Assembly: GCA_039545275.1 (NCBI GenBank)
Contig: BCHS01000005.1
Coordinates: 434,001-498,000 of the forward strand
Length of the DNA stretch: 64,000 bases
Source: Pseudomicrostroma phylloplanum
Taxonomy: Eukaryota; Basidiomycota; Exobasidiomycetes; Microstromatales
Reading direction: 5' to 3'
Within the stretch, counting starts at the first letter, position 1. Each line of letters begins with the position of its first letter. Below, in pieces: positions 55,605 to 64,000 of the stretch. Under the pieces are notes generated by a model. The model searched no databases. It had not been told where the DNA came from and saw only the letters and a program-made list of their open reading frames with translations. Position numbers and translations under genes: made by a program.

Positions 55605-58600
55605 ATGGCAGATGGGCTGATAGAGGTTCGTGGGGCGGATCAGACTGACGGCAGTGCCAAGCGGGGCAAGAGAAGCAGCATACAGGGCTCAGACCAGCTT
55701 CAGGACCCTACTCCACTCTCCCCATCATCTCAACATCGCCGTAGAAGTAGCGTGCAGATGCTTCTCAGGACCAACTCGCGGTCAAGTCAGGCCGGTCCGT
55801 CTACTCTAGATAGGACCGGACAGGTTCCCACTCAAGACGCTCATTACACATATGACACTTCTCCTCATTCATCTTCTACTAACCAAAGGTCTGCCAGTAT
55901 ACCACACGCAGGTCATTCGCGGGGGCCTTCGCAACGACCAGCGACGATGGCCACAGCAGGGCGCACTAGCCGAGAAGTAACTCCTCCTCAGAGCGAACGT
56001 ACGCCACAACGGCCTCAGCGCCCGCCTCCCAATTCCTGGCTCTCCAGATCATCAAGCAAGACATTGGGGAGGAAGAGGTCAGGCTCGCTAGGCCTGAAAG
56101 ACGAGATGGCGACCGCGGGACCTCCAGACGAGGCTTGGCCTCTTGCCCTCAGTCGGACTCTTAGCTCGTCTTCATCTAAGTCTGAGGTGCCAGCATCCCA
56201 TAGCTCACCAAATCGGCCTATGTCCGGCCCTTGGCCCCGCTTCGGAGTCCCCATGCACCGCAGAGGCTCTAGTCCGCTCGAGAACAGCGCCCATTCGCCT
56301 TTTGCGAACTCATCCAGACAGGCGTCGTCTCCCCGCCCCGCCTCCTCTGCTGCAAGGAGGTCAAGCACGCTGGATGCATTGCCGAAGAGGATCGAAGAGG
56401 GACAGCCTGATCCTCCCGTCGAAGGCCGTTCTTTCGCCGGGCCCAGCGGAGGCAACAGAGCGATACGCAATTCCATCGCTGTTGAGTCGGGCAACCTTGA
56501 TGCAAAGAAGGCGCCTGGTGCCAAGAAGGCAGCCAAGCTATTGAGAAAGATACGTAGTCGCACCCTGTTGCCCGAAGAGGATGTGGGCAACGGGGCTACA
56601 CTCAGTCCATCGAACCAGGCCAGCGTCAACGCATCCACCGAGAGTCTCGTCAGTACGAGTACCCGCGACTCCTCGCTGTCTGTGAAGGGACGTTGGGTGA
56701 ATAATGCCTTTGACAAGGCCATACCCAACTGGCTGGCCAGCAAGGCGAAGAAGGATTCATCGCCGTCGTACGGGGACGCTCAAACTGCAGACTCTTCGTT
56801 GCCCCCAGATACTGGTCTGCGGCGCCTGAACAGTCATCGCACGCTCGAGACATCGCTGCAAGAGTCTGCCGACTCAGAGCATGCAAATCAAGAGGTGGTA
56901 AACCACGAGACTGAGCAAGGACTGCCCACACGCCTCTCAGGCTGGTTCATGAATGTGCTGGGCAATGACTCGGCACAAGAAAAAGGTCCGAGGAAGAATG
57001 ACAGGCTCAATGGAGACATCGATCAGGGTCGCGGATTTCCGCATATTGGGGGAGACAGAAGTGAGAGTGGTGATGGCAGCAGCAAAGGGAAAGCTGTTAG
57101 TCGTAAGAACAGCTTACCATCCTTCAGCAACACGAGTCTCCCAAAGGCTGCGCCGAAGCCATCGGGACTTCTGGCAAGCTTTTCCTCGTCGGCTCGAGCC
57201 CGAGCGGCGGCAGCGACGGGCGCAGTTGCTGCTACAGCAGGTCTGGAAGTGCCGGCTGGCGCCGAAGAAGATATCTGGCTGCTTGGTGTTCGACATGGCC
57301 CTAATGTCCCCGAAGTACCCAGACAGCCCAGTGTAGGATCCACGTATTCTGGCCCAGACATCAATGACGTCAGTCCAACGAGCACTCCTGTACACCCACC
57401 GAATGGTACCAGGCGCGATGGGTCAAGGGACGATTTCTTGCCCGCTTTCAACGTTGACACCCCAGGCGTTCAGCGGCAACGATCAGGCTCCATGATGGAC
57501 AGAAGCGTCCTATCGAACGAGTGTGGCAGCAGCGGTTGGCACTCTGAATTTCAACTGGACTTCAGCTCGCGCATTTGGTGTAGCTATCGCAGCCAATTTC
57601 CTCCCATTTCTCGGGACGGAGTAATCTCTGACAACGCTGCAAACGCTGCTGCGATGTCTGCTGCTGCCATTGCGGACTCTCAAGGAGGCAACCGATCGCC
57701 CCATGCAGCATCCCTGACAGTGGGTGATGCATCCACCCTATCGGACAGCCAACATTCTGCAAGCAGCACTAACAGCAGAGGGGGCTGGCTCGGCAAGAAG
57801 CTCGGTGAGGTAGGCGCCTCTGGCGAGAATTTGGTTCACAATTACGCCTTGGGAAGTTCTCTGCTTCCGTCTCCGTCATCACAAGCTAGCATCCCTGGTC
57901 CTTCTCCTGATGCGAGCTCTGCCACCATGAGTCTCAGCGAGAAGATGGGTATCACTGGGATCTGGGGACGCGCCACTGCCGCTGTGCAAGCTGCTGGACT
58001 TGCAGGTCGATCAGGCCTTACAACAGATGCCGGGTGGGGCTGTATGCTTCGGACAGGACAAAGTCTCCTCGCGAATGCCCTCATCGAGATACACTTGGGA
58101 CGACACTGGAGAAGAGCCTCACCATACTCCCTTCAAGCTCTGCAGTATGAATGCGATCCTCGAATGCAGGAGAAGAGGCTTCGTGCAACGTATGCGCAGA
58201 TTCTCAGTTGGTTCATGGATGACCCAAGTACTGCCTGTCCCTTTGGCATTCACCGAATGGCGCGAGAGGGCAAAAGACTGGGTAAAGAGGTCGGAGAATG
58301 GTTTGGTCCGAGTACGGCTGCTGGCGCTATCAAGAGATTGGTCAACGAGTATCCGCAAGCAGGTCTTGGTGTCTCATTGGCCAGTGATGGTGTGGTCTAC
58401 CTGAGCGAGGTGAAAGCCGAGGCCCAATATACGACACGGCTCTCAACAATGACAGTAACGGACCAAGCTTCGTCCTCCTGGCAGAGACCAGTCTTGATCC
58501 TCATTGGGATTCGACTGGGACTCGAAGGGGTCAATGCCATGTACCACGATGCGATCAAGGCAATCTTCGCCTTCCCACAAAGCGTGGGCATTGCAGGGGG

Positions 58601-60206
58601 ACGTCCGAGCTCTTCGTACTACTTCGTTGGTCAGCAGGGAGACTCTCTGTTCTACCTCGATCCCCACACTGTGCGGCCGGCTGTGCCATACCGACACCCA
58701 CCCCCCAATGTCGGCGTCATGTCCTCGCGCGACCTTACTCCTCGAGGAGAAGAGCATGGTCGAAGTGCCTCCCAGGACGAGGACGATTGGTGGTCATCTG
58801 CCTACTCTGACTCGGAGCTGGCAACATTCCACTGCGATCGTGCCAAGAGAATGCCCATGCGTTCACTGGACCCCTCGATGCTGCTGGGTTTCTTGGTCAA
58901 AGACGAAGCTTCGCTGGCGGACTTCACCACGCGGGTGAGAGCGCTGCCCAAGGCCATCTTTGCCATTCAGGATGAGCTGCCGAGGTGGATGAGGGGAGAC
59001 GATGAGGATGACTTTGGCGGTTCCGAGGGCGAGGCAGCTCCTTCTCTCGAGAGCTTCTCGGAAAGCTCCTTCGCTGCAGACGACGACGACGACAACGATG
59101 ATGGTGCGAAAGAGGCAGCAAGCTCGAGGCTTGATTCTTCGGAGAACGGCGAAACCAGTACTCACAACGGAGAGTCCAGCAGCGAAGCTGGTGATGCCCA
59201 GATGCTGGATGATGGCTACCAGTCTGATGCGACCCGTCCGGTCGGCAGAGGTGCAGCACGCCTACCTGACATCCAAGTCTCATCCAGTACGATAGGTAGC
59301 CGATTGGCTGGCCCGACCTCTCTGGCGATGGATGGTCTCCGACAGATCTTCCCCATGATGCGTGCCCCATCCTCGGAACAGGAGCGGACCACTCACCCAA
59401 GCAGCGGCAGCAGCGCGGAGCCTTCGCAATCCGGGGAGTACAGCTCGCCTCGTTCAGAGAGTCATCAGGACCTCGAGACGCCGCGCTTCCAGTCCGATCT
59501 GCGCTTCCCTTCAGCGACATCCACGTCCACTGCCGTCTCTCCTGCTCGCAAGCCTCCAAGCGCACCCTCGATGCCTCGGTCGGAGAGCGAGCAATTCCTT
59601 TCCATCTCTAGTAGGGTAGCGAGCGAGGACAATGGCGCAAGTGCGACTGGATCTGTGCGTCGACCGACCTCACCTCCGACTGATGCTCCATCGACGCGAG
59701 ACATCAAGGAAGAAGACGACGAGCCCTCTTCTTCTTCTTCTTCTGTTCTTTCAAGGACAGTGCCAGCAAGCTCACGCAACGCCTCGGAGACCGTGCGTCC
59801 CTCCCTCGCCTCTGCAGCAGACACTAGCTTTGGCACCTCATGGGAGGAAGTGAGTCCACACCCACTGGAAGGGCGCTCCTACTCTCAAGCAGAGACACTG
59901 CACGACCTCTCCACTCCGAGAGCGGAGCATCAGGACGTCTCGGGGGACGCGTCGTATCTGTCACTTGACCCGCGGCAGCTGCACGGAGGGCGGCGGCAAC
60001 GGCTCGAGAGGGGGAGCGAGTCCTATGTAGATGTAGGCCGGCGAGGCTCTTCACAAGCGGCTCCTGCTGGTCAGCTCGATCAGGCCCAAGAGGAAACGGT
60101 GGAGAGGGGAGAAACAAGCAGAGAGCGGCGTCGGATGAGGTATGAGGAGGACGCAGAGGACGAGGGCTGGTCGCCTCTGCCGCCTACGTTTGACGAGGAG
60201 AGGTGA
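55605..60206 (+). CDS. ATG4: Atg4 cysteine protease, greatly extended
   Basis: One 4,602-bp exon encodes 1,533 residues. Residues 1-~480 are Ser/Pro/Arg-rich disordered sequence. The C54 peptidase fold begins around residue 550 (EDIWLLGVRHG) with EFQLDFSSRIWCSYRSQFPP at ~645-665, and the active site LTTDAGWGCMLRTGQSLLAN places the catalytic Cys near 812. Later blocks: YSLQALQYECDP, RPVLILIGIRLGLEGVNAMY, FPQSVGIAGGRPSSSYYFVG, and the Asp/His pair in YLDPHTVRPAVPYR (~1020); LGFLVKDEASLADF closes the domain near 1110. The last ~420 residues are acidic and Ser-rich, with SFGTSWEEVSPHP (~1410) containing a WxxV that could be an Atg8-binding motif. Atg4 trims Atg8 and delipidates Atg8-PE in autophagy. 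Known basidiomycete Atg4 proteins can be over 1,000 residues, so the length is large but not unique. Confidence 0.95.
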   Translation: MADGLIEVRGADQTDGSAKRGKRSSIQGSDQLQDPTPLSPSSQHRRRSSVQMLLRTNSRSSQAGPSTLDRTGQVPTQDAHYTYDTSPHSSSTNQRSASIPHAGHSRGPSQRPATMATAGRTSREVTPPQSERTPQRPQRPPPNSWLSRSSSKTLGRKRSGSLGLKDEMATAGPPDEAWPLALSRTLSSSSSKSEVPASHSSPNRPMSGPWPRFGVPMHRRGSSPLENSAHSPFANSSRQASSPRPASSAARRSSTLDALPKRIEEGQPDPPVEGRSFAGPSGGNRAIRNSIAVESGNLDAKKAPGAKKAAKLLRKIRSRTLLPEEDVGNGATLSPSNQASVNASTESLVSTSTRDSSLSVKGRWVNNAFDKAIPNWLASKAKKDSSPSYGDAQTADSSLPPDTGLRRLNSHRTLETSLQESADSEHANQEVVNHETEQGLPTRLSGWFMNVLGNDSAQEKGPRKNDRLNGDIDQGRGFPHIGGDRSESGDGSSKGKAVSRKNSLPSFSNTSLPKAAPKPSGLLASFSSSARARAAAATGAVAATAGLEVPAGAEEDIWLLGVRHGPNVPEVPRQPSVGSTYSGPDINDVSPTSTPVHPPNGTRRDGSRDDFLPAFNVDTPGVQRQRSGSMMDRSVLSNECGSSGWHSEFQLDFSSRIWCSYRSQFPPISRDGVISDNAANAAAMSAAAIADSQGGNRSPHAASLTVGDASTLSDSQHSASSTNSRGGWLGKKLGEVGASGENLVHNYALGSSLLPSPSSQASIPGPSPDASSATMSLSEKMGITGIWGRATAAVQAAGLAGRSGLTTDAGWGCMLRTGQSLLANALIEIHLGRHWRRASPYSLQALQYECDPRMQEKRLRATYAQILSWFMDDPSTACPFGIHRMAREGKRLGKEVGEWFGPSTAAGAIKRLVNEYPQAGLGVSLASDGVVYLSEVKAEAQYTTRLSTMTVTDQASSSWQRPVLILIGIRLGLEGVNAMYHDAIKAIFAFPQSVGIAGGRPSSSYYFVGQQGDSLFYLDPHTVRPAVPYRHPPPNVGVMSSRDLTPRGEEHGRSASQDEDDWWSSAYSDSELATFHCDRAKRMPMRSLDPSMLLGFLVKDEASLADFTTRVRALPKAIFAIQDELPRWMRGDDEDDFGGSEGEAAPSLESFSESSFAADDDDDNDDGAKEAASSRLDSSENGETSTHNGESSSEAGDAQMLDDGYQSDATRPVGRGAARLPDIQVSSSTIGSRLAGPTSLAMDGLRQIFPMMRAPSSEQERTTHPSSGSSAEPSQSGEYSSPRSESHQDLETPRFQSDLRFPSATSTSTAVSPARKPPSAPSMPRSESEQFLSISSRVASEDNGASATGSVRRPTSPPTDAPSTRDIKEEDDEPSSSSSSVLSRTVPASSRNASETVRPSLASAADTSFGTSWEEVSPHPLEGRSYSQAETLHDLSTPRAEHQDVSGDASYLSLDPRQLHGGRRQRLERGSESYVDVGRRGSSQAAPAGQLDQAQEETVERGETSRERRRMRYEEDAEDEGWSPLPPTFDEER

Positions 60207-60593
60207 GCCTCCGAGCCCCCGGAAAGGTAGTGGGAAAGGAGGTACCTGTGACGAGCTATGTGCTGAGGAGCACCAGATGTGTGCATGTGGGTATGCGGCT
60301 CCCTCTTCTGTCTACCCTAGGCCATCCTCATGGCACTACTCAGTGAACCCTGATATCATATCGCTTCATGTCTCATGCAAGCGTGCGCACTTGTCTTTAT
60401 GGGGATGACAATGACAGCGACATTGGTATTTCTATACGAAGCCCCTTCTTCGCTTCGTCGTATCATCAGGGGGACAACAGAATTGTGATGGCGGAAAGGT
60501 AATGTAATGGTGGATAATGTTGCTTCGGGAACTCCTCATCTCTGTATCGCTTGCTTTCGTGAGGGTATTGATTGGAAGATTGCTACGAGTTGG
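60207..60593. other. Convergent intergenic, ATG4 / ARO7 3' ends
   Basis: 387 bp of 3' flanking sequence. No gene recognised. The ATG4 stop is overlapped by a possible GTGAGC donor, so a longer C-terminus is conceivable but I found no partner exon. Confidence 0.45.
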
Positions 60594-61647
60594 TCACTCT
60601 TCGATGTAGCCCTTGCCGGCCTCGATGGCTTCTAGCTGTGTAGGGCTCAGGTGCTCCAGACTAGCATCGAGGACGTCATCCAGGAGAGGGACGTTGAGGT
60701 CAGCACGAGATCGGTGAAGGTCAGCCATTGATCTGCCTTCATTCGACTCACCGCTTGAGCAGGTAGTCCACCTCTACGACCTTTGTGAGCGGGATCACAA
60801 ACGTCTCGTAGATCTTCACGACCTCATCCGCCTCAATCTTCCTCTGTGTATCCTGATCCTCCGCCTGTCTCCCACCTCCCTGCTGCATAAGTGCCACTGC
60901 CTGATCAAGATCCTGTCCATACACCCTCGCCTTTTCCCTCAACCTCACGAGCAGAGCAGCCTCCACGGCGGGCTTGGTGATGAGGGCCAGGAGGGCCTCG
61001 GAGTCTGCCTGGCGGATGGGCTCTAGGAAGGCCTTTGGATCGGAGCGGAACTTGCTCTCGGACACGAACATGCCAAAGTGGATACGACGACTGAGGGCAG
61101 AGAGAACCTCGGCGTCTCGTACAGCTGCAGAGCCGTACTGTCCATCGTCTGCCGTGGCCGTCTGAGAGGAGGAGGAGGAGGAGGCCGTGCCGCTACTGCT
61201 GTCTGTGGGTTGGGCGTTGAACTTGGCAGTGATGGTAGGCACGATGTGATCCCTGTAGTACTCGTATATCCTCCCATTGACATTGATGCCATGATCGTAC
61301 AGCAGGTTCGGGTACTTGACAGGCGGCAGCACAGGCTTCGGCAGCAGGCTCAGGTCCGTAAAGGGGAACTCGTCCGGAGCGCTCCACCTCCTGCATCGGG
61401 CATGGGCGCTCTCCACTTCCTTTAGGAACCACTCCACCCAGGAGGCCTGCCAACCCTCGCCCTCGACGAGCTCCTTGATTGCTCCAGGCTGGTACATGGG
61501 TGCATTTTGGGCAAACTGGGCGCGCTCGATTAGCTGGAAGACAATGGTGTCCTCTAGACGCTGCAGCACGGCGCGGATATTGGCGAGGGAGAGGATCTGC
61601 TGGGCAGAAGCGGTGGCCAGGTTGAAGGTGTTCATCGAGGGAGCCAT
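60594..61647 (-). CDS. ARO7: Chorismate mutase (AroQ, eukaryotic type)
   Basis: Exon 1 (61647-60752) and exon 2 (60660-60594) encode 320 residues. The first ATG is 61647 (MAPSMNTFNLATASAQQILS); 61635 is a second candidate. Family blocks: LSLANIRAVLQRLEDTIVFQ, LIERAQFAQNAPMYQPGA, the EFPFTDLSLLPKPVLPP loop, LLYDHGINVNGRIYEYYRDH, LSRRIHFGMFVSESKF, ALITKPAVEAALLVRLREKA and EADEVVKIYETFVIPLTKVV with VEVDYLLKRLEHL across the splice. The enzyme converts chorismate to prephenate for Tyr and Phe. Yeast Aro7 is Tyr-inhibited and Trp-activated; the loops needed for effector sites appear present but this cannot be judged by eye. The final exon has 67 bases. A Ser-rich insert (SSSGTASSSSSSQTAT) sits in a loop. 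ARO1 lies 7 kb away. Confidence 0.94.
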
Positions 61648-62057
61648 ACTGTGCGAAGACAACGAGAAGGAGAACGTAGTGGTAAAAGAGAGTGTATGAA
61701 TCTAGCGTGGTAGCTCCCACGATGCGATGTGACGGTACGACCGAGGTGACAGGGTGCGAAGGGTGAGGGGCCGCTTCCGTGGTGCATTGCTCCGTCGCTG
61801 CTGCGTTGCTCCCACGCCTGAGAGCAACCAACCGTCCGGCGAAAATCTTGGGCCGAGCGGGGCCGCGGTCGAGCCACCCAGGAAAACAAGGCCCATCACA
61901 CGAGTCGCACTTCACTCTGACAACGTCACAACACGCACAAAGGGCGGGCCGAAAGGAAGTGTTCATTGAATTGGATGTCACCCCGAGCTGTCACGTCTCA
62001 TCCCTATGCAGGTCAAATTACATAACGTCTCACAGGCTGCAATCACCATCCCTCTGT
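61648..62057. other. Intergenic, ARO7 5' flank and 3' end of the P/Q-rich gene
   Basis: 410 bp between two minus-strand genes. It should carry the ARO7 promoter. No gene or repeat seen. Confidence 0.5.
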
Positions 62058-64000
62058 CTACCGGTAGTAAGCTGGCTGCTGAGACTGTTGCTGGCTATAC
62101 TGCTGCTGATGCACAGGGCCGGAAGGATAGCTGTGCAGAAGCTGCGACGGGGGCGCAGCAGGGGCAGTGTAACTACCACCGCTCGGTTGAGGCCGTTGAG
62201 GTTGAGGCGATACCGGCCTTTGCTCGTAATATTGCCCTCCCTGCTGCACCTGGTGGCGCAGTGCACCTCCTGCCGGACTCGGAGCCCGATCGTACGGGGA
62301 AGGTGCGCCGTATGGGTAGGACTGTGATTGTGACTGCGAGTGCTCATGTGGCGGAGGCTGTTGCCGTTGGTATGGGGCGTAGTCGGATTGGCCACCACTG
62401 CCGCTTCGATGAGGAGCGGGTACGCCGCCGTAGTAGCTCGACGATGTAGGCATGCCCGGCTGTCCGGACCCACCATAGCCATTTGGTGGCTGCGGGTGCC
62501 CTTGAGATTGATGAGGAGCCTCTTGCTGTTGATATTGGTCATGTGGGCCACTTTGCGACGATGGGTGGTATCCAGGAGATGGGGGTGGCATTCCCGATGA
62601 GGTCGGTGGCAACGGTCTGGACGACTTGGAAGGTGAAGATGGCCGCGAGTACTGAGCCTGCGGCCGGTAGGTATGTTGCGGGGGCTGTTGTTGGTCATGT
62701 TCAGCATACGAGGGCTGTTGCGCGGCGTAGTACGGCGCAGATTGCAGTGGAGGCGCAGGGGAAGGAGCCCGACCTTGCTGATGCTGCTCATAGTACGAGT
62801 GCTGGGGAGGAGGACCGGGCTGCTGCTGATAGGACTGAGGAGCTGTGGCATACTGGTATGGTTGCGGCTGGGGCGAGGTGACTCTGTAACCGCCCGACGG
62901 CGCCTGGCTCGGTACAGGCGGCAGAGCATGATAGGAACTTGAGCTGACGGGTCGGGGAGGTGGAACAGCTGGTGACGAAGGACGGTAGCGAGGATCCTGA
63001 GACGGCGTCGGCGGGTGGTTCAGACTATGTGCCAAAGTGGCTGGTACGAAAGTCTGAGCAGGATGCACCTGTTGCGATGCGGGATGACGCCCGTGTTGGT
63101 CGTAGAAGTCGTCTCGAGGTGGAGGAGGTTGGTGAACATATTGAATCTGCTGAGAGCTCTGCGAATAAGGCATATGAGGAGGCGCCGAGTGCGAGGGGGG
63201 CGGTGGGGTTGGCGCAGGGTCGACGTATTGATAGCTAGGCGTGCGCGTACTCGCAGGCCGCTGCTGATAGTGCTGCTGCTGTTGTTCCCACTGGGGTGGC
63301 GGCTGAGGAGTGAGAGGTGCAGAGTAGCGGTAGTCCCCTTGCTGATAGGAACCCGTCGGTGCCGGTGGTGGCTGTGGTCTGCCAGAAGTTGACACACTCC
63401 CAACGCTCATCGAGCTCATTGGACGGATAAGATCGTCTAGAGGATCGCTGCCAGGTGGTTGAGTCGAGCCCGGTCGGATCGTTGCAGAAGAGTATGAGCT
63501 TGAGATTTGCGAATGACCACCGACCGGCTGAGCGTAGGATGAGAGAGGGCCAGAGACTCTTCCCTGCGTCGGGGGAGCAGCGTAGCCAGTGTAGCCATTA
63601 GCGTCGGGCGCAAAGGTACTGTTCCTCCTGCGAGGATCCACAGCTGGCATCGTAGCAGAGGCCGTCATTCCTGAGTGGCTGGGATATCCCTGAGGAGGCA
63701 GAGGCGGTGGCTGAGGGCTAGTAGGGCGCTGCTGTACAGCAGCAGCTGGCGCATAGGGTGGTGTGTAGGTCGCTGCCATTCCCGCTAAGGATTGGCTGGG
63801 ACGCATGGCGGCGGCCCCTTCGTCCCCGTAGGGTTGTGTATACATGCCGCTGGCTATGGAGGAAGAGCCGCTCAGTCTTGACTGATGTCCCCCAGGCCGC
63901 ATCGAGGGAGGGACTGCCGAGTAGGAAGGTCGGGGCTGATTGTCCGGCCGAGGCGGTCCATAGTCGTCGCCGACGTCTGCCGTGAAAGTACCGGCTCCAC
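62058..64000 (-). CDS. Pro/Gln/Ser/Tyr-rich protein, C-terminal part, 5' end outside window
   Basis: The minus frame is open from the window edge to a stop at 62058. The ATG at 63902 is probably internal because the frame continues upstream in the same style (GTFTADVGDDYGPPRPDNQP). More than 640 residues are visible and nearly all are low-complexity: repeats of QP, PPP, SQ and Tyr spaced through the chain (for example PYAPAAAVQQRPTSPQPPPL and SYYEQHQQGRAPSPAPP), ending YSQQQSQQPAYYR. No folded domain is in view. Such tails occur at the C-termini of basidiomycete SH3, VHS/STAM-like and actin-associated adaptors, among others, so identity depends on the missing upstream part. The composition (Tyr plus Gln/Gly/Ser) would be consistent with a prion-like, condensate-forming region. 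Confidence 0.75.
   Translation of the reverse strand, partial: GAGTFTADVGDDYGPPRPDNQPRPSYSAVPPSMRPGGHQSRLSGSSSIASGMYTQPYGDEGAAAMRPSQSLAGMAATYTPPYAPAAAVQQRPTSPQPPPLPPQGYPSHSGMTASATMPAVDPRRRNSTFAPDANGYTGYAAPPTQGRVSGPLSSYAQPVGGHSQISSSYSSATIRPGSTQPPGSDPLDDLIRPMSSMSVGSVSTSGRPQPPPAPTGSYQQGDYRYSAPLTPQPPPQWEQQQQHYQQRPASTRTPSYQYVDPAPTPPPPSHSAPPHMPYSQSSQQIQYVHQPPPPRDDFYDQHGRHPASQQVHPAQTFVPATLAHSLNHPPTPSQDPRYRPSSPAVPPPRPVSSSSYHALPPVPSQAPSGGYRVTSPQPQPYQYATAPQSYQQQPGPPPQHSYYEQHQQGRAPSPAPPLQSAPYYAAQQPSYAEHDQQQPPQHTYRPQAQYSRPSSPSKSSRPLPPTSSGMPPPSPGYHPSSQSGPHDQYQQQEAPHQSQGHPQPPNGYGGSGQPGMPTSSSYYGGVPAPHRSGSGGQSDYAPYQRQQPPPHEHSQSQSQSYPYGAPSPYDRAPSPAGGALRHQVQQGGQYYEQRPVSPQPQRPQPSGGSYTAPAAPPSQLLHSYPSGPVHQQQYSQQQSQQPAYYR

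Noticed and set aside
62340..63392. Plus-strand ORFs opposite the P/Q-rich gene
   Set aside because: Shadow of CAG/CCN-rich coding on the minus strand, giving Leu/Val/Arg-rich strings.

Overview
This is a gene-dense nuclear segment of a fungus. Introns are short (mostly 70-110 bp) with strong GTGAGT-type donors, DNA is GC-rich, and no transposon, tRNA, rRNA or CRISPR array was seen. Ortholog content (ARO1 arom protein, SEC20 ending in HDEL, HUB1, LYS12, Rheb with a CaaX box, HBS1, ATG4, expansin-like DPBB protein) and the intron style point to a basidiomycete, probably a yeast-like Ustilaginomycotina/Exobasidiomycetes relative; the placement is inference. Two N bases near 17042-17052 and two or three places where reading frames do not join cleanly suggest a draft assembly.

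Layout. 1-2314 (-): 5' end of a Rad5/HLTF-like SNF2 ATPase. 2765-3289 (-): GNAT acetyltransferase with an apparent frameshift. 3706-5519 (-): DUF262 protein. 5963-7537 (+): UBXN1-like p97 adaptor. 7830-9478 (-): OST1. 10009-10708 (+): RTC3. 11351-11927 (-): RCR-like PY-motif membrane protein. 12689-13420 (-): secreted expansin-like DPBB protein. 14178-15912 (+): DUF676 lipase. 16743-18827 (+): serine-rich unknown. 19089-20710 (-): IMP2 with a long tail. 20949-21892 (+): unknown mitochondrial protein. 21935-22537 (-): HUB1. 22820-24187 (+): LYS12. 24324-25185 (-): bL19m. 25608-28236 (+): NOT3. 28492-29642 (-): unknown, probably mitochondrial. 29866-33581 (+): HBS1, with an embedded SKI7-like alternative terminal exon. 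33721-34763 (-): FMN1. 35027-36591 (+): BET4. 36819-37611 (-): Rheb. 38623-39105 (+): BUD20. 39366-about 41765 (-): unknown Cys4/membrane protein. 42202-43916 (-): L-2-hydroxyglutarate dehydrogenase. 44134-46787 (+): JJJ1 with a complete ChaC domain inserted. 46858-48044 (-): Gemin2/SIP1. 48213-53345 (+): ARO1. 53478-55092 (-): SEC20. 55605-60206 (+): very long ATG4. 60594-61647 (-): ARO7. 62058-64000 (-): Pro/Gln/Ser/Tyr-rich protein running off the window.

Most neighbours are arranged head-to-head with 170-530 bp between starts, or tail-to-tail with gaps as small as 42 bp, so promoters are probably shared by many pairs. Functional themes recur without forming a cluster: shikimate and aromatic amino acids (ARO1, ARO7), lysine (LYS12), mitochondrial biogenesis (IMP2, bL19m, two unknowns), RNA surveillance and mRNA decay (HBS1/SKI7, NOT3), splicing (HUB1, Gemin2), ribosome biogenesis (JJJ1, BUD20), secretion (OST1, SEC20, BET4).

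The two most notable observations are: (1) a glutathione-specific gamma-glutamylcyclotransferase (ChaC) domain nested in one open frame between the two zinc fingers of the ribosome-biogenesis J-protein JJJ1; (2) an HBS1 locus in which one exon-2 donor can join, in the same phase, either an exon ending in a stop and carrying a Ski7-like motif, or the Hbs1 GTPase exons, which predicts HBS1 and SKI7 isoforms from one gene.
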